Below, one piece after another: positions 8,038 through 15,911 of a stretch of DNA of 64,000 nt (its first letter is position 1; each line of letters starts with the position of its first letter). The DNA lies in contig NZ_CP104877.1 in the NCBI RefSeq assembly GCF_025452095.1, forward strand, positions 1,054,001-1,118,000, in the 5' to 3' direction. The notes beneath the pieces were generated by a model. The model was not told the DNA's origin and did no database searches. It saw only the letters and a program-made list of their open reading frames with translations. Made by a program: the position numbers and the translations under genes. This DNA comes from Paenarthrobacter sp. JL.01a (GTDB lineage: Bacteria; Actinomycetota; Actinomycetes; Actinomycetales; Micrococcaceae).

Positions 8038-9327
8038 TTGAACAGCAAGAGCAAGCTGTGGCCCACTGCCGTGGGTGTCACAGCGGTATCGGCCCTGGCC
8101 ATCGGCCTGGTGGCCGCACCGGCAGCAAACGCAGCACCTACTGACGTCATCTCGGTGGGCAGCGGACAGATCATCGACGGGTCCGTCCTCACGCTCCCGA
8201 ACTTTGCCAGCCTGGCATCCAACGGAGCAGCAACTGCCCAGCAGATCGGCACCCCGCCGTCCGGCCCGGCAGTCATTGAAAACGACACTCCGCTGGACCT
8301 CAGCGCCGTGTTCGGTGTCGTGAACGTGGGCGCGGGCAACATCCCGCTCCTCCAGAACAACGGCATCATCCAGGTCGGCGCTGTCAGCCAGTACGGCAAG
8401 GCAGTCAACGATGGTTCCTCGGAAGCATTCTCCGGCACTGTGAGCGGCGCTCCCGGCCTGGTGACCCTGCCCGGCGGCCTTCCGACGAACGGCGATCCTT
8501 CCATCCCCGCCGCCCGCATCAATGTCGGCACGGCCGGCATCCTGGGCGGCACCGACCTCGTCAACGTGAACCTCCAGGTGGCTACCCTCGCGGCAGCAGC
8601 CAAGAAGGACCAGGGCGCAGCAGCCCAGGGTGCCTACTCCGTGGCCGGCGTTTCCGCTGAAGTTGGCGGCACGGTCATCGGCGGCGTCGCCGGTACCATC
8701 AGCACTGCCATCAACACGGCCAACGCCGTCCTGACCCCCTTGGGCGTCACGGTGGCCAACCCGGTGGCCGGTGGAACCATCTCCATCACGGAGGCCGACC
8801 TCCTGGCTGTTGCCGGCGTCGCGGACCTGAACTCCCTGCCGGCCGGAACCGACTTGATCTCGTTCCTGCCCCAGGCTGTTGCCAACAAGCTGACCTCCGT
8901 TGTGAGCAGCACCCTGGCAACCGCTACCACTGCCGTGAACGGCCTCGGCCCGATCGCCCAGATCGTCGCCGGACCCGCCCTCGCCGCTTTGACCACAACC
9001 TTGAACGGCGTCACCGGCGCCCTCGCCACCAGCATCGTGGCTCCTTTGAGCACGGCGCTGACGGCCCTGGTTTCGGCCAAGGTCAACGTCCAGGAAACCG
9101 CACCGTCGGGCGCCTTCACCCAGCGCGCCCTGCAGGTCGCAGTCGCCGGCGGCTCCATCGCCACCGTCAACCTGGCCAACGCAACCGTTGGACCCAACCT
9201 TGACGCAGCGGCGATCCCGCTGGTCAACACCGACACCATGGCGATCACCGGTGGCGTGGCCCTCCTGGCACTGCTCGGCTGGCTGTTCGTCCGCTCACGC
9301 CGCCGCACCGCGGTAGCCGCTGCCTGA
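8038..9327 (+). CDS. Secreted surface protein, choice-of-anchor-G-like, with C-terminal membrane anchor
   Basis: A 429-residue exported protein starting at TTG after GGGGGAATAC. It has a Sec signal peptide ending near APAANA|AP (about residue 32). The mature part is Ala/Val/Thr/Gly rich with repeated short hydrophobic stretches. It contains motifs such as VFGVVNVGAG and VSQYGKAVNDGSS that resemble the choice-of-anchor G family, whose members differ in their C-terminal anchors. The C-terminus is tripartite: TDTMAITG, a hydrophobic helix (GGVALLALLGWLFV), and RSRRR. This fits a sorting signal for a sortase or exosortase. The first gene of a locus encoding a glycosyltransferase and an exosortase, it is the prime candidate substrate. 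The family call is moderate; secretion and the anchor are clear. Confidence 0.75.
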   Translation: MNSKSKLWPTAVGVTAVSALAIGLVAAPAANAAPTDVISVGSGQIIDGSVLTLPNFASLASNGAATAQQIGTPPSGPAVIENDTPLDLSAVFGVVNVGAGNIPLLQNNGIIQVGAVSQYGKAVNDGSSEAFSGTVSGAPGLVTLPGGLPTNGDPSIPAARINVGTAGILGGTDLVNVNLQVATLAAAAKKDQGAAAQGAYSVAGVSAEVGGTVIGGVAGTISTAINTANAVLTPLGVTVANPVAGGTISITEADLLAVAGVADLNSLPAGTDLISFLPQAVANKLTSVVSSTLATATTAVNGLGPIAQIVAGPALAALTTTLNGVTGALATSIVAPLSTALTALVSAKVNVQETAPSGAFTQRALQVAVAGGSIATVNLANATVGPNLDAAAIPLVNTDTMAITGGVALLALLGWLFVRSRRRTAVAAA

Positions 9328-9367
9328 TCGCTCCGGCGACCACGCAACGGCGAAAGGAGAACTGTCA

Positions 9368-9550
9368 ATGTACGGCAATAACTGGACTGCCGGCGGCACG
9401 GCCGCAGGCGGTACCACGCTGGCTGTCACCGGTGCCCCAACCCTCGGTTGGGTCATCCTGGTGGGGGTTGCCCTGCTGATCACCGGCTTTGTGGTCCTGC
9501 GCAACAGCAGGCTCAAAGCGGCAAAGCGGGGAACCGATCCCAACGCGTAA
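9368..9550 (+). CDS. 60-residue LAVTG-TM-basic surface microprotein
   Basis: A 60-residue protein with ribosome site GAAAGGAGAA before its ATG. It has a Gly/Thr-rich head (GGTAAGGTTLAVTG), one membrane helix (about residues 25-44, LGWVILVGVALLITGFVVL) and a basic tail (RNSRLKAAKRG). LAVTG fits the LAXTG consensus known for actinobacterial class E sortases, but there is no N-terminal signal peptide. The gene is 40 bases downstream of the large surface-protein gene and is closed by its own terminator. It could be a minor pilin-like or anchor subunit, or an exosortase accessory; this is inference. Confidence 0.75.
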   Translation: MYGNNWTAGGTAAGGTTLAVTGAPTLGWVILVGVALLITGFVVLRNSRLKAAKRGTDPNA

Positions 9551-9557
9551 TACCATC

Positions 9558-9600
9558 GGCGGGACGGCTCTTTACGGGCCGTCCCGCCACCCCCATTTTT
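9558..9600 (+). terminator. Intrinsic terminator after the surface-protein pair
   Basis: GGCGGGACGGC (9558-9568) pairs with GCCGTCCCGCC (9578-9588). ATTTTT follows at 9595-9600. It separates the two surface-protein genes from the downstream glycosyltransferase-exosortase operon, or lets only part of the transcription read through. Confidence 0.8.
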
Positions 9601-9638
9601 CCCGGGCCTTCCCGCCCTCGCCCAAGCATCGGAAGTAA

Positions 9639-11000
9639 ATGTCGGTACTCGAATCCGCACAGGCGCTGGCTTTTGTGCTCCTGGTGGTTTTTCTGTCGTA
9701 CATCCTGGTGATTCTGGTGCCCTTCCTCCGGCGCAAACCCGATCCCGAAGGAGATCCCGGCTCTTTCTCGTGGCACGTGTTCATTCCGTGCCGGGACGAA
9801 GAGGTGGTGATCGGCGAGACACTGGGATTGCTGCGGAAGCGATTTCCCGAAGCCCACGTCTGGGTTGTCGATGACGACAGCGACGACGCAACCGCGGATA
9901 TCGTCGATGCCGCTTCACTTCGGGACCCCATGATCCATCTGGTGCGCCGGCGTCGTCCGCTGGCACGCACCGGCAAAGGCGATGCACTCAACGCCGCCTA
10001 CCGCACCCTGGACGGTTGGCTCCCGGCCGACGTCGACCGTTCTTCGGTGATCGTCCTGGTGGTCGACGCCGATGGTCACCTGGCTGACAACGCCTTCCGC
10101 CAGGCAGCTGGTCCGCTTGCATTCGGCGACCCTGAAGTCGGGGCCGCGCAAACCGCCGTCTGGATGTCCAACCTGCAGGACCCTGCCCTCGAGGGTGGCA
10201 CCGGGCTGCAGCGCCTCAAGAAGTCCTTTGGACGGTATCTGGTCCTGATGCAGGACATGGAATTCCGTACCACCATCGCTGCCATGCAGTCGCTCAGGCG
10301 CCACACGCTGACGGTCGGCCTGGGAGGAAACGGCCAGTTCACGCGTCTTTCCGCCCTGGACGTCATTGCCAAAACGTCCGGACAACCGTGGCATGGGGCG
10401 CTCCTGGAAGACTACGAACTCGCCATCCACATCATGCTTGGCGGCTACAAGACCGTCTACATGCACGACACCCACGTGGCCCAGGAAGCGCTCCCTGACC
10501 TGCGTCGCCTCCTGACCCAGCGCACCCGGTGGTGCCACGGCGGCATGCAGTGCAGCGTGTACCTGAAGCGGATCTTCGAATCGCCCTACTTCAGCAACGT
10601 CGGCGCCATCGAATCCAGCTACTTCCTGGTCCAGCCCTTCATCCAGATTCTTGGCCTGGTCCTCTGGCCTACGCTCTTCATCACCATGGTGGCGCAGGGT
10701 TCGCTGACCATGGGCAGCTTCGGCGCCTGGATCAGCGCGGCATGGTTCATCATTCCCTTGATCTTTGCCACGGGCGTGCTGCCCTTCGCGTTGTGGGGAC
10801 TGGTGTACCGGAAGCAGGTCACGCCGGAGAAGAACTTCATGCTCGGCGTGCTCTGGGGCTTCGGCTACTGGCTCTACATGTACCAGAACTACGTCACGGT
10901 GCTGAGGGCGACCTACCGCCTCATCACCGGCCGGCAGGGGTGGGCCAAGACCCGCCGCAACCAGGAAGCCGACGTCAAACTCCTAGCGAAGGAAGCGTAG
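9639..11000 (+). CDS. Processive family 2 glycosyltransferase (membrane)
   Basis: A 453-residue inverting GT2 enzyme of the cellulose/hyaluronan-synthase type. It has an N-terminal membrane helix (about 8-30), then the catalytic domain with VVDDDSDD near 76-83, DxD in VVDADG (D143, D145), the catalytic base in LEDYE (E257-D258) and QRTRW at 294-298, the processivity signature. Three or four C-terminal membrane helices follow. It should polymerise or transfer an NDP-sugar at the inner membrane face. It is followed by the exosortase gene with no gap, so a role in glycan decoration or anchoring of the exported proteins is plausible. Confidence 0.92.
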   Translation: MSVLESAQALAFVLLVVFLSYILVILVPFLRRKPDPEGDPGSFSWHVFIPCRDEEVVIGETLGLLRKRFPEAHVWVVDDDSDDATADIVDAASLRDPMIHLVRRRRPLARTGKGDALNAAYRTLDGWLPADVDRSSVIVLVVDADGHLADNAFRQAAGPLAFGDPEVGAAQTAVWMSNLQDPALEGGTGLQRLKKSFGRYLVLMQDMEFRTTIAAMQSLRRHTLTVGLGGNGQFTRLSALDVIAKTSGQPWHGALLEDYELAIHIMLGGYKTVYMHDTHVAQEALPDLRRLLTQRTRWCHGGMQCSVYLKRIFESPYFSNVGAIESSYFLVQPFIQILGLVLWPTLFITMVAQGSLTMGSFGAWISAAWFIIPLIFATGVLPFALWGLVYRKQVTPEKNFMLGVLWGFGYWLYMYQNYVTVLRATYRLITGRQGWAKTRRNQEADVKLLAKEA

Positions 11001-11005
11001 TGGCC

Positions 11006-11599
11006 ATGAGCGCCGAAGCCGGCAACATCAGCATCCCCTCAGGACCCCGGGCAATCCCCGTGCGGAAGACACGCGGTGGTGGCCTCATCGGGCTGGTCTT
11101 CCTTGCCGCTGCAGCAGCAGCGATGCTGCAGCAGGAACACATCCGGTCCGCCGAAGCCTGGCTTATGTCCGTAATTTTCGACGGCGTACTCGGCGGCGCG
11201 TCCTACAGCGTGGATGACATCATTTTCCACAACGTGGGCGGTGGCCAGCCGTTCGCACTGCAAGTGACAGGACTGTGCTCCAGCGCGGTCCTGCTGGCCC
11301 CGGTCGCGGGCTTGGCCGGGATCTTCTTCCTGATGGGACGCATCCCGGTAACCCGGCTCATGCCAGCCGCCATCATCGCCCTGGTCATCGTGTGCATCAG
11401 CAACGCAACCCGCTATTTCATGATCGCAGCCGCGCAGCAAAGCTGGGGTCAGCAGGGTTTTGACCTCATGCACCACTTCCTGGGTTCCTTCGTGGTGATT
11501 TTCGGGTTCGTGGCCGCCATCATCGTCCTGGTCCGGGCCGCCGTCGTCCGCAAGAGCCGGCCGGCTGCGCAGGGCAAGGGCCGGCGTGCGTCGTCGTAG
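11006..11599 (+). CDS. Exosortase/archaeosortase family transpeptidase
   Basis: A 197-residue polytopic membrane protein of the exosortase/archaeosortase fold, which cleaves C-terminal sorting signals and transfers the protein to a lipid or glycan. The catalytic triad is visible: Cys91 in QVTGLCSSAVLL, Arg136 in SNATRYFMI and His156/157 in DLMHHFLGS. These are the family's Cys, Arg and His motifs in the right order and loops. GTG at 11000, overlapping the upstream stop, is an alternative start; ATG at 11006 has AAGGAAG about 10 nt upstream. The neighbours (tripartite surface protein, GT2, GT-C-like protein) are what one expects of a protein-sorting and glycosylation locus. I do not assign a subtype. 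Confidence 0.88.
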   Translation: MSAEAGNISIPSGPRAIPVRKTRGGGLIGLVFLAAAAAAMLQQEHIRSAEAWLMSVIFDGVLGGASYSVDDIIFHNVGGGQPFALQVTGLCSSAVLLAPVAGLAGIFFLMGRIPVTRLMPAAIIALVIVCISNATRYFMIAAAQQSWGQQGFDLMHHFLGSFVVIFGFVAAIIVLVRAAVVRKSRPAAQGKGRRASS

Positions 11600-12467
11600 C
11601 CCGTTCCGCGCAGGGGTCATGGTGGCCGCTGCGGTTTTGATCTCAACACTGTCAGCATGTGAGCAGCCGCAGCCAGGTGTGGACACGGCCACTCCGGAAG
11701 CCGGGCTGTGCCATGCGGTGTTCTCGCCGGAGGAATACGACGCGGGCAGCGAATCCCGGCCGCCGGTGCCCTGCAGCGAACGGCACACCACACAGACGTT
11801 CCTGGTCACAACGTTCCCTGAGCCCTTGGCCAGCCAGGCAGCGCGCCCCAACCAGCAGCAGCTCAAGGCCGCTGGCAGGAGAGTGTGCACCACTGAGGAG
11901 CTGCGAAGCTATCTCTCAGCATCCACCCGGGATGCAACCACCCGACTGACGGTCACCAGCTACTTCCCAAGCCGCGACGCATGGGCAGCGGGCGCCCGGT
12001 CGGTTCGCTGCGACGTCGCACTGACGGACCAGCACGGAACGCCCCAGGAAACGGGCCTTGACCTCACAGGTGCGCTGGCTGGGCCGAACTCCGCCGTTGT
12101 ACGGCTCTGCTACCGGCAGGAACTCAAGGATGGCGTCCTTTCCGAGGATGGGGCGGATGTTCCGTGCTCGGAACCCCACACCGCTGAGGACATCAGCGCC
12201 TGGGTGGCGCAGGACGCGTCGCTGGCAACACCCGAGGCGCGGGAAGCCCGCTGCCTTCCCTACGCCCTGGAGTTCCTGAAGAGTGAGAAGCTGCCCGCAG
12301 GCATAAGCGTCAACCCTGTCATCCGCACCGTGGGCACTGCACGAACCATCCGGTGCGCGGTGGCCCCTGCGGGCCTTCAAGAACCTGGCCAGCCCCTGGC
12401 ACTGACGACCGGTAGCCTGGCACCTGTGCACGCCCCTGGGACCGGGGGAGTGACAAGCAATGGTTGA
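11586..12467 (+). CDS. Septum-formation-like lipoprotein
   Basis: A 293-residue exported lipoprotein starting at GTG 11586. The signal peptide ends in lipobox STLSAC with Cys near residue 25. The mature part has two repeats of a Cys-containing module, seen as VPCSERHTTQTF and VPCSEPHTAEDI, each followed by paired cysteines. This resembles the actinobacterial septum-formation domain (about 100 residues, motif CxxPHxxE). It overlaps the exosortase gene by 14 bases and the next gene by 8, so it belongs to the same operon. It may act at the outer face of the membrane with the exosortase substrate. The function is inferred from the domain and context. Confidence 0.8.
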   Translation: MRRRSPFRAGVMVAAAVLISTLSACEQPQPGVDTATPEAGLCHAVFSPEEYDAGSESRPPVPCSERHTTQTFLVTTFPEPLASQAARPNQQQLKAAGRRVCTTEELRSYLSASTRDATTRLTVTSYFPSRDAWAAGARSVRCDVALTDQHGTPQETGLDLTGALAGPNSAVVRLCYRQELKDGVLSEDGADVPCSEPHTAEDISAWVAQDASLATPEAREARCLPYALEFLKSEKLPAGISVNPVIRTVGTARTIRCAVAPAGLQEPGQPLALTTGSLAPVHAPGTGGVTSNG

Positions 12468-14154
12468 GGACGCGACCGGACTTCGTGAACGCACCAGCGA
12501 ACCCACTGAAGTGTTCGCTCCCGCCCCGGTGCGCGGCCGGGAGCGGAACAAAGCACGGCCGATAGGGAGTGTGGCCCGCTTCCTCGCGAGGGCGTTCGGA
12601 CCCGGGGCATTGCATCTGGGACCCGTTCCAGGGGTGGCCCTGATCGCCGGGCTGGTGTCGGCTGCCCTCATGATGGTGCGGTTGCTGGTTCCCGAACCTG
12701 TCGGCATGGGTGACCAAGGCGACGGGCACAGCTTGGTGTGCTCCTTGGGAGTGATGAACCAACGCCCATGGGACTACGCCGAATTCACAAAGTACATCCA
12801 CCCAAGCTGGGTTCCCCACACGTACTACGGCGAAGGCTGTGGAGCCAGCGGCACTGGAGAGCCCTACTATTCTTCCCAGCTGCTGTTCCTGTGGCTGGGG
12901 AAGCTGTTAACCCCGTTGCTGGGCTGGGGGCAGGGGCTCGATACCCGTGCGGTGGGCATTGTCTGCTGCGCAGTGTTCGGGCTGTTGATCGCGGCGCTGG
13001 TCAACGTACTGCCGGGTCGGGCCTGGTTCCGCGTCCTGATCGCAGGGCTGGTGACGGTCGTGATGGCGGACGGAATCTTTGCTGACTTCTTCATCTCGCC
13101 TTACAGCGAGGCCGCGGCCTTCCTGGGCATCCTGGCCGTGTCCGTGGCGTTGCTCCACTACTGGAACGGACGCGGACCCCAGTGGCTGGCTGTACTTTTC
13201 GTTGTCCTCGCCACCGTGTTCACCTTTTCAACCAAGACGCAGCTGGTCTCGTGGCTGCCCGTCGTGGCCTTGGCGCTGCTCTGGCAGCCGTGGCGTCCCG
13301 GCGCGGCTGAAGGTGACGCGACCGCCGTCGAACCTTCTGCTGCGGCCGCCCGGCGTCCGCGCTGGCGGACATGGTTTCTGCCGGCGACGGCGATCCTGGT
13401 GATCGCTGCGTTCTCGGCAGGCTTCATCAACGCCCAGCCCAAGAGGTTCTCCGAGGTAAACCTGTATAACGCTGTGTTCGTGGAGCTTCTTCCGTACAGC
13501 CCCACCCCCGAGGCGGACCTGGAATGGCTGGGGTTGGACAGCAGTTTCATCAATGCCATGGACACCACCGTGGACTCAACGCGCTCAGCCGTGCACAACC
13601 CGCTGTACCACCAGTTCCAGGAGAAGATCAGCCTGGGCACCATCGCCGGTTTTTACGCCACGCACCCCGAACGGCTCATCACCATGGGTGAACGGGGCAT
13701 CACGGCCATGCTGACACCGGAACTGGGCTATGTTGGCTCCTACCTTGAAGGCTCCGGGCATGGACCGTACGAGAAAGAACGGCGTTTCCCCGTAGTCCTG
13801 GGCCTGTTCAGCGCCCTGAAGGCCGCGCCAGTGGCCTTTGTCGGGATGCAGCTGGTGACCCTGCTGCTGGGCCTGGCCGTTGCCTTCCGGAAGCGGAGCG
13901 CCGTGGGCCGGTTGGCCGTGGTCATGGTGCTGGGATGCTGGTTCCAGTTCTGGGCTGTCATGCTCAACGGTGGCCAGTCCGAGATCTACAAACACATGAT
14001 CGTCGCGGGATTCATGGCAGCATTGTGCGGCCCGCTGTTGGTTGCGTTGATCAGCCTGCTTGCCTCGGACCCAAAGAAGGAGTCCGCGCGAAAGCGCAGG
14101 GGCCGCCGGGCCCGGGCGCAGCAGGGCTCAGCTGATCCAGCCGTCAGTCGTTAG
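12460..14154 (+). CDS. Polytopic membrane glycosyltransferase-like protein (GT-C/WsfD-like)
   Basis: A 564-residue membrane protein with a cytoplasmic N-terminus and about ten membrane helices. The first large outer loop carries GMGDQGDGH, an acidic motif like the one in lipid-linked-sugar-dependent GT-C transferases such as WsfD-type hexose transferases. A long external region (about residues 320-430: NAQPKRFSEVNLYN, then YATHPER) lies between helices. The tail is strongly basic (KKESARKRRGRRAR). It overlaps the upstream lipoprotein gene by 8 bases and the converging response-regulator gene by 27. A likely role is adding sugar from a polyprenyl carrier to exported protein or glycan. The enzyme class is inference; the topology is clear. 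Confidence 0.72.
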   Translation: MVEDATGLRERTSEPTEVFAPAPVRGRERNKARPIGSVARFLARAFGPGALHLGPVPGVALIAGLVSAALMMVRLLVPEPVGMGDQGDGHSLVCSLGVMNQRPWDYAEFTKYIHPSWVPHTYYGEGCGASGTGEPYYSSQLLFLWLGKLLTPLLGWGQGLDTRAVGIVCCAVFGLLIAALVNVLPGRAWFRVLIAGLVTVVMADGIFADFFISPYSEAAAFLGILAVSVALLHYWNGRGPQWLAVLFVVLATVFTFSTKTQLVSWLPVVALALLWQPWRPGAAEGDATAVEPSAAAARRPRWRTWFLPATAILVIAAFSAGFINAQPKRFSEVNLYNAVFVELLPYSPTPEADLEWLGLDSSFINAMDTTVDSTRSAVHNPLYHQFQEKISLGTIAGFYATHPERLITMGERGITAMLTPELGYVGSYLEGSGHGPYEKERRFPVVLGLFSALKAAPVAFVGMQLVTLLLGLAVAFRKRSAVGRLAVVMVLGCWFQFWAVMLNGGQSEIYKHMIVAGFMAALCGPLLVALISLLASDPKKESARKRRGRRARAQQGSADPAVSR

Positions 14155-14769
14155 CTGCTTGCGCAGGCTGATGACGTTGCCCACTTTGACGCCCGCGGTG
14201 GCATAGCGCTGCCGGATCCTGTGCAGATGGGCCTTGACGGTCTGTTCGCTGATGCCCATGGCGTCGGCCACCCCGCGCACGGGCAGGGGATCGCTGCCGA
14301 GATACAGCTCGGCGAGGCGTTGCTCGCGCGGTGACAGCTTGACGCGTTCCGGCGTGCTGTCCGCTATGTGGCCCACGGCATCAGGATGCACGTACTGCTG
14401 TCCGGCGGCGGCCGCACGGAGGGCCGACTCCATGTGCTCAGGCCCCGCCGCTTTGGGAACGTAGCCCAGGGCTCCGGCAGAGCGGACGGCCTCGGCATCC
14501 CACGGGTCCAGTGCCGTAGCCAGGACCACCACACGTAAGCCCGTCCGGACCAGGTGACCGACTGCGGGGACAAGGTTTGCGCGGTGGTCAAGGGTTCCCA
14601 GGACCGCCACGGTCGCGGACAGGCTGGTCCAGGCGTCTTCTTGGAGATGGGTTGGAACGGTGGTGAAGCCTGCCCCGACCACCAGGTCAGGCGCATTGCG
14701 GCGCAGCCAGGCGTCCAGTGTGTCGATCATCAGTTGGTGCCGGTCCACCACCACCAGCCGCGTCACCAT
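14128..14769 (-). CDS. NarL/LuxR-type response regulator lacking the phosphoacceptor Asp
   Basis: A 213-residue regulator with an N-terminal receiver-like domain and a C-terminal LuxR/GerE helix-turn-helix (KLSPREQRLAELYL, then GVADAMGISEQTVKAHLHRIRQRY). In the receiver, the strand that normally ends in the phosphorylated Asp reads TVAVLGTLDH, with Gly59 at that position. The switch Lys is kept (YVPKA, K106). The regulator is therefore probably not controlled by ordinary phosphorylation. It overlaps the upstream degenerate-kinase gene by 7 bases, and its 3' end overlaps the GT-C-like gene. It could bind DNA constitutively or act in a heterodimer with the second regulator at 17.2 kb. Confidence 0.85.
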   Translation of the reverse strand: MVTRLVVVDRHQLMIDTLDAWLRRNAPDLVVGAGFTTVPTHLQEDAWTSLSATVAVLGTLDHRANLVPAVGHLVRTGLRVVVLATALDPWDAEAVRSAGALGYVPKAAGPEHMESALRAAAAGQQYVHPDAVGHIADSTPERVKLSPREQRLAELYLGSDPLPVRGVADAMGISEQTVKAHLHRIRQRYATAGVKVGNVISLRKQLTTDGWIS

Positions 14770-15911
14770 AGCTTGGGTGCCTTGATATGGACCATCACGC
14801 TTGCTCCTCCAGGGTCCGTGTGTACACGTGGGACCCCCAGCGATTCGACCTCACTCCACAGGGCAGGGGTGCAGCGTGCGGGATCGAGGTTGGTCACTCT
14901 CCACGTGATCAGCACCAGTTCCCCGATATCCGGCTCCACGTAAACGTGTAAGCTGCCTGGTGCCGCAACGCCGTCATGTCCGGGGCGGGGGAGGGGGGTG
15001 GCGAGCAGCATGGTCACCGAGAGAAACGCGTGGCGATGCGCCTGCGGAATGCGTTGCAGGAGGTCCGGCTGCGCAGCCACAGAGACCCTGGAATCAAGAC
15101 CTGCCAGCACCAGGGACTCATTGAACCAGTTGTTGCTCTGGGCCACCATCAGCTGTGCACGCAACCGGGAGGCCAGCAGTTGGGCCTCCGCGGCGAGGTC
15201 CGGACCCGGAGTGCGGCCTTCGCTCCGGGCCGCCCTGGCAAAGAGCTCCTCGATGTGACGGTGCGTGGTGGACAGTTCCTCCGTGCGGGCTGAATCGAGG
15301 GCATCGGCCTGTCGGGTCAGTGTGGCCAGAGACTGGGAGACATGCCGGGCCATCTGCTCCTCCATGCGGCTGCGGATGCCCACCACGATCAGGACTCCCA
15401 ACAGCCCGGGGATGAGGGTGATGAAGAAAATCAACAAGCCCTCCCCGGAACCGAAACGGGGGGTAATGGCGTAATAGGCACTGCTCAAGAGGGAGTTGGC
15501 GGCGGAAAGAAGCATGAATCCCATCAGGTCCCATCGCAGGCAGACCAAGAAGACCAGAGCCGTCCCCAGCATGACGTTGAACGCGAGCGCGAGGTAGCCC
15601 GAGGACATCGTCACCACATGGGCCGTCATGATGCCCGAACCAATGGAGCTGGCAAGCCAGAGCAGGCGCAACAGGGGAAGATGCCGCCGGGCGGTTGTGG
15701 GGGCCGATGCCAGGATGGCTACAACACAGCCCGCGAGGTCGAAGGCCACCGAGGCAAGCCTGGAGTCATCCAGGCTGGTCCCGTCCAAGGACCCTGCTTG
15801 GGTCAGGGCCGATAAGATCCACAGCGTCGCACTGGCCGCTACCAGCACGCCCCGGGACAGGAACAGTGGTCCGGTTGCAGTGGCAGTACTCTCCGGAAGG
15901 ATCCTGCTCAT
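14763..15911 (-). CDS. Degenerate sensor-kinase-like membrane protein
   Basis: A 382-residue protein with about six N-terminal membrane helices (to about residue 180), then a coiled-coil stretch (RSRMEEQMARHVSQSLATLT) and a C-terminal soluble part. The overall build copies the neighbouring histidine kinase. However, no N-box, G1 or G2 ATP-binding motif of HATPase_c can be seen, and the H-box is not clear (THRHIEELF is the only similar stretch). It is likely a catalytically dead sensor or scaffold. It is coupled by short overlaps to the kinase upstream (4 bases) and the Asp-less regulator downstream (7 bases). Confidence 0.75.
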   Translation of the reverse strand: MSRILPESTATATGPLFLSRGVLVAASATLWILSALTQAGSLDGTSLDDSRLASVAFDLAGCVVAILASAPTTARRHLPLLRLLWLASSIGSGIMTAHVVTMSSGYLALAFNVMLGTALVFLVCLRWDLMGFMLLSAANSLLSSAYYAITPRFGSGEGLLIFFITLIPGLLGVLIVVGIRSRMEEQMARHVSQSLATLTRQADALDSARTEELSTTHRHIEELFARAARSEGRTPGPDLAAEAQLLASRLRAQLMVAQSNNWFNESLVLAGLDSRVSVAAQPDLLQRIPQAHRHAFLSVTMLLATPLPRPGHDGVAAPGSLHVYVEPDIGELVLITWRVTNLDPARCTPALWSEVESLGVPRVHTDPGGASVMVHIKAPKLW

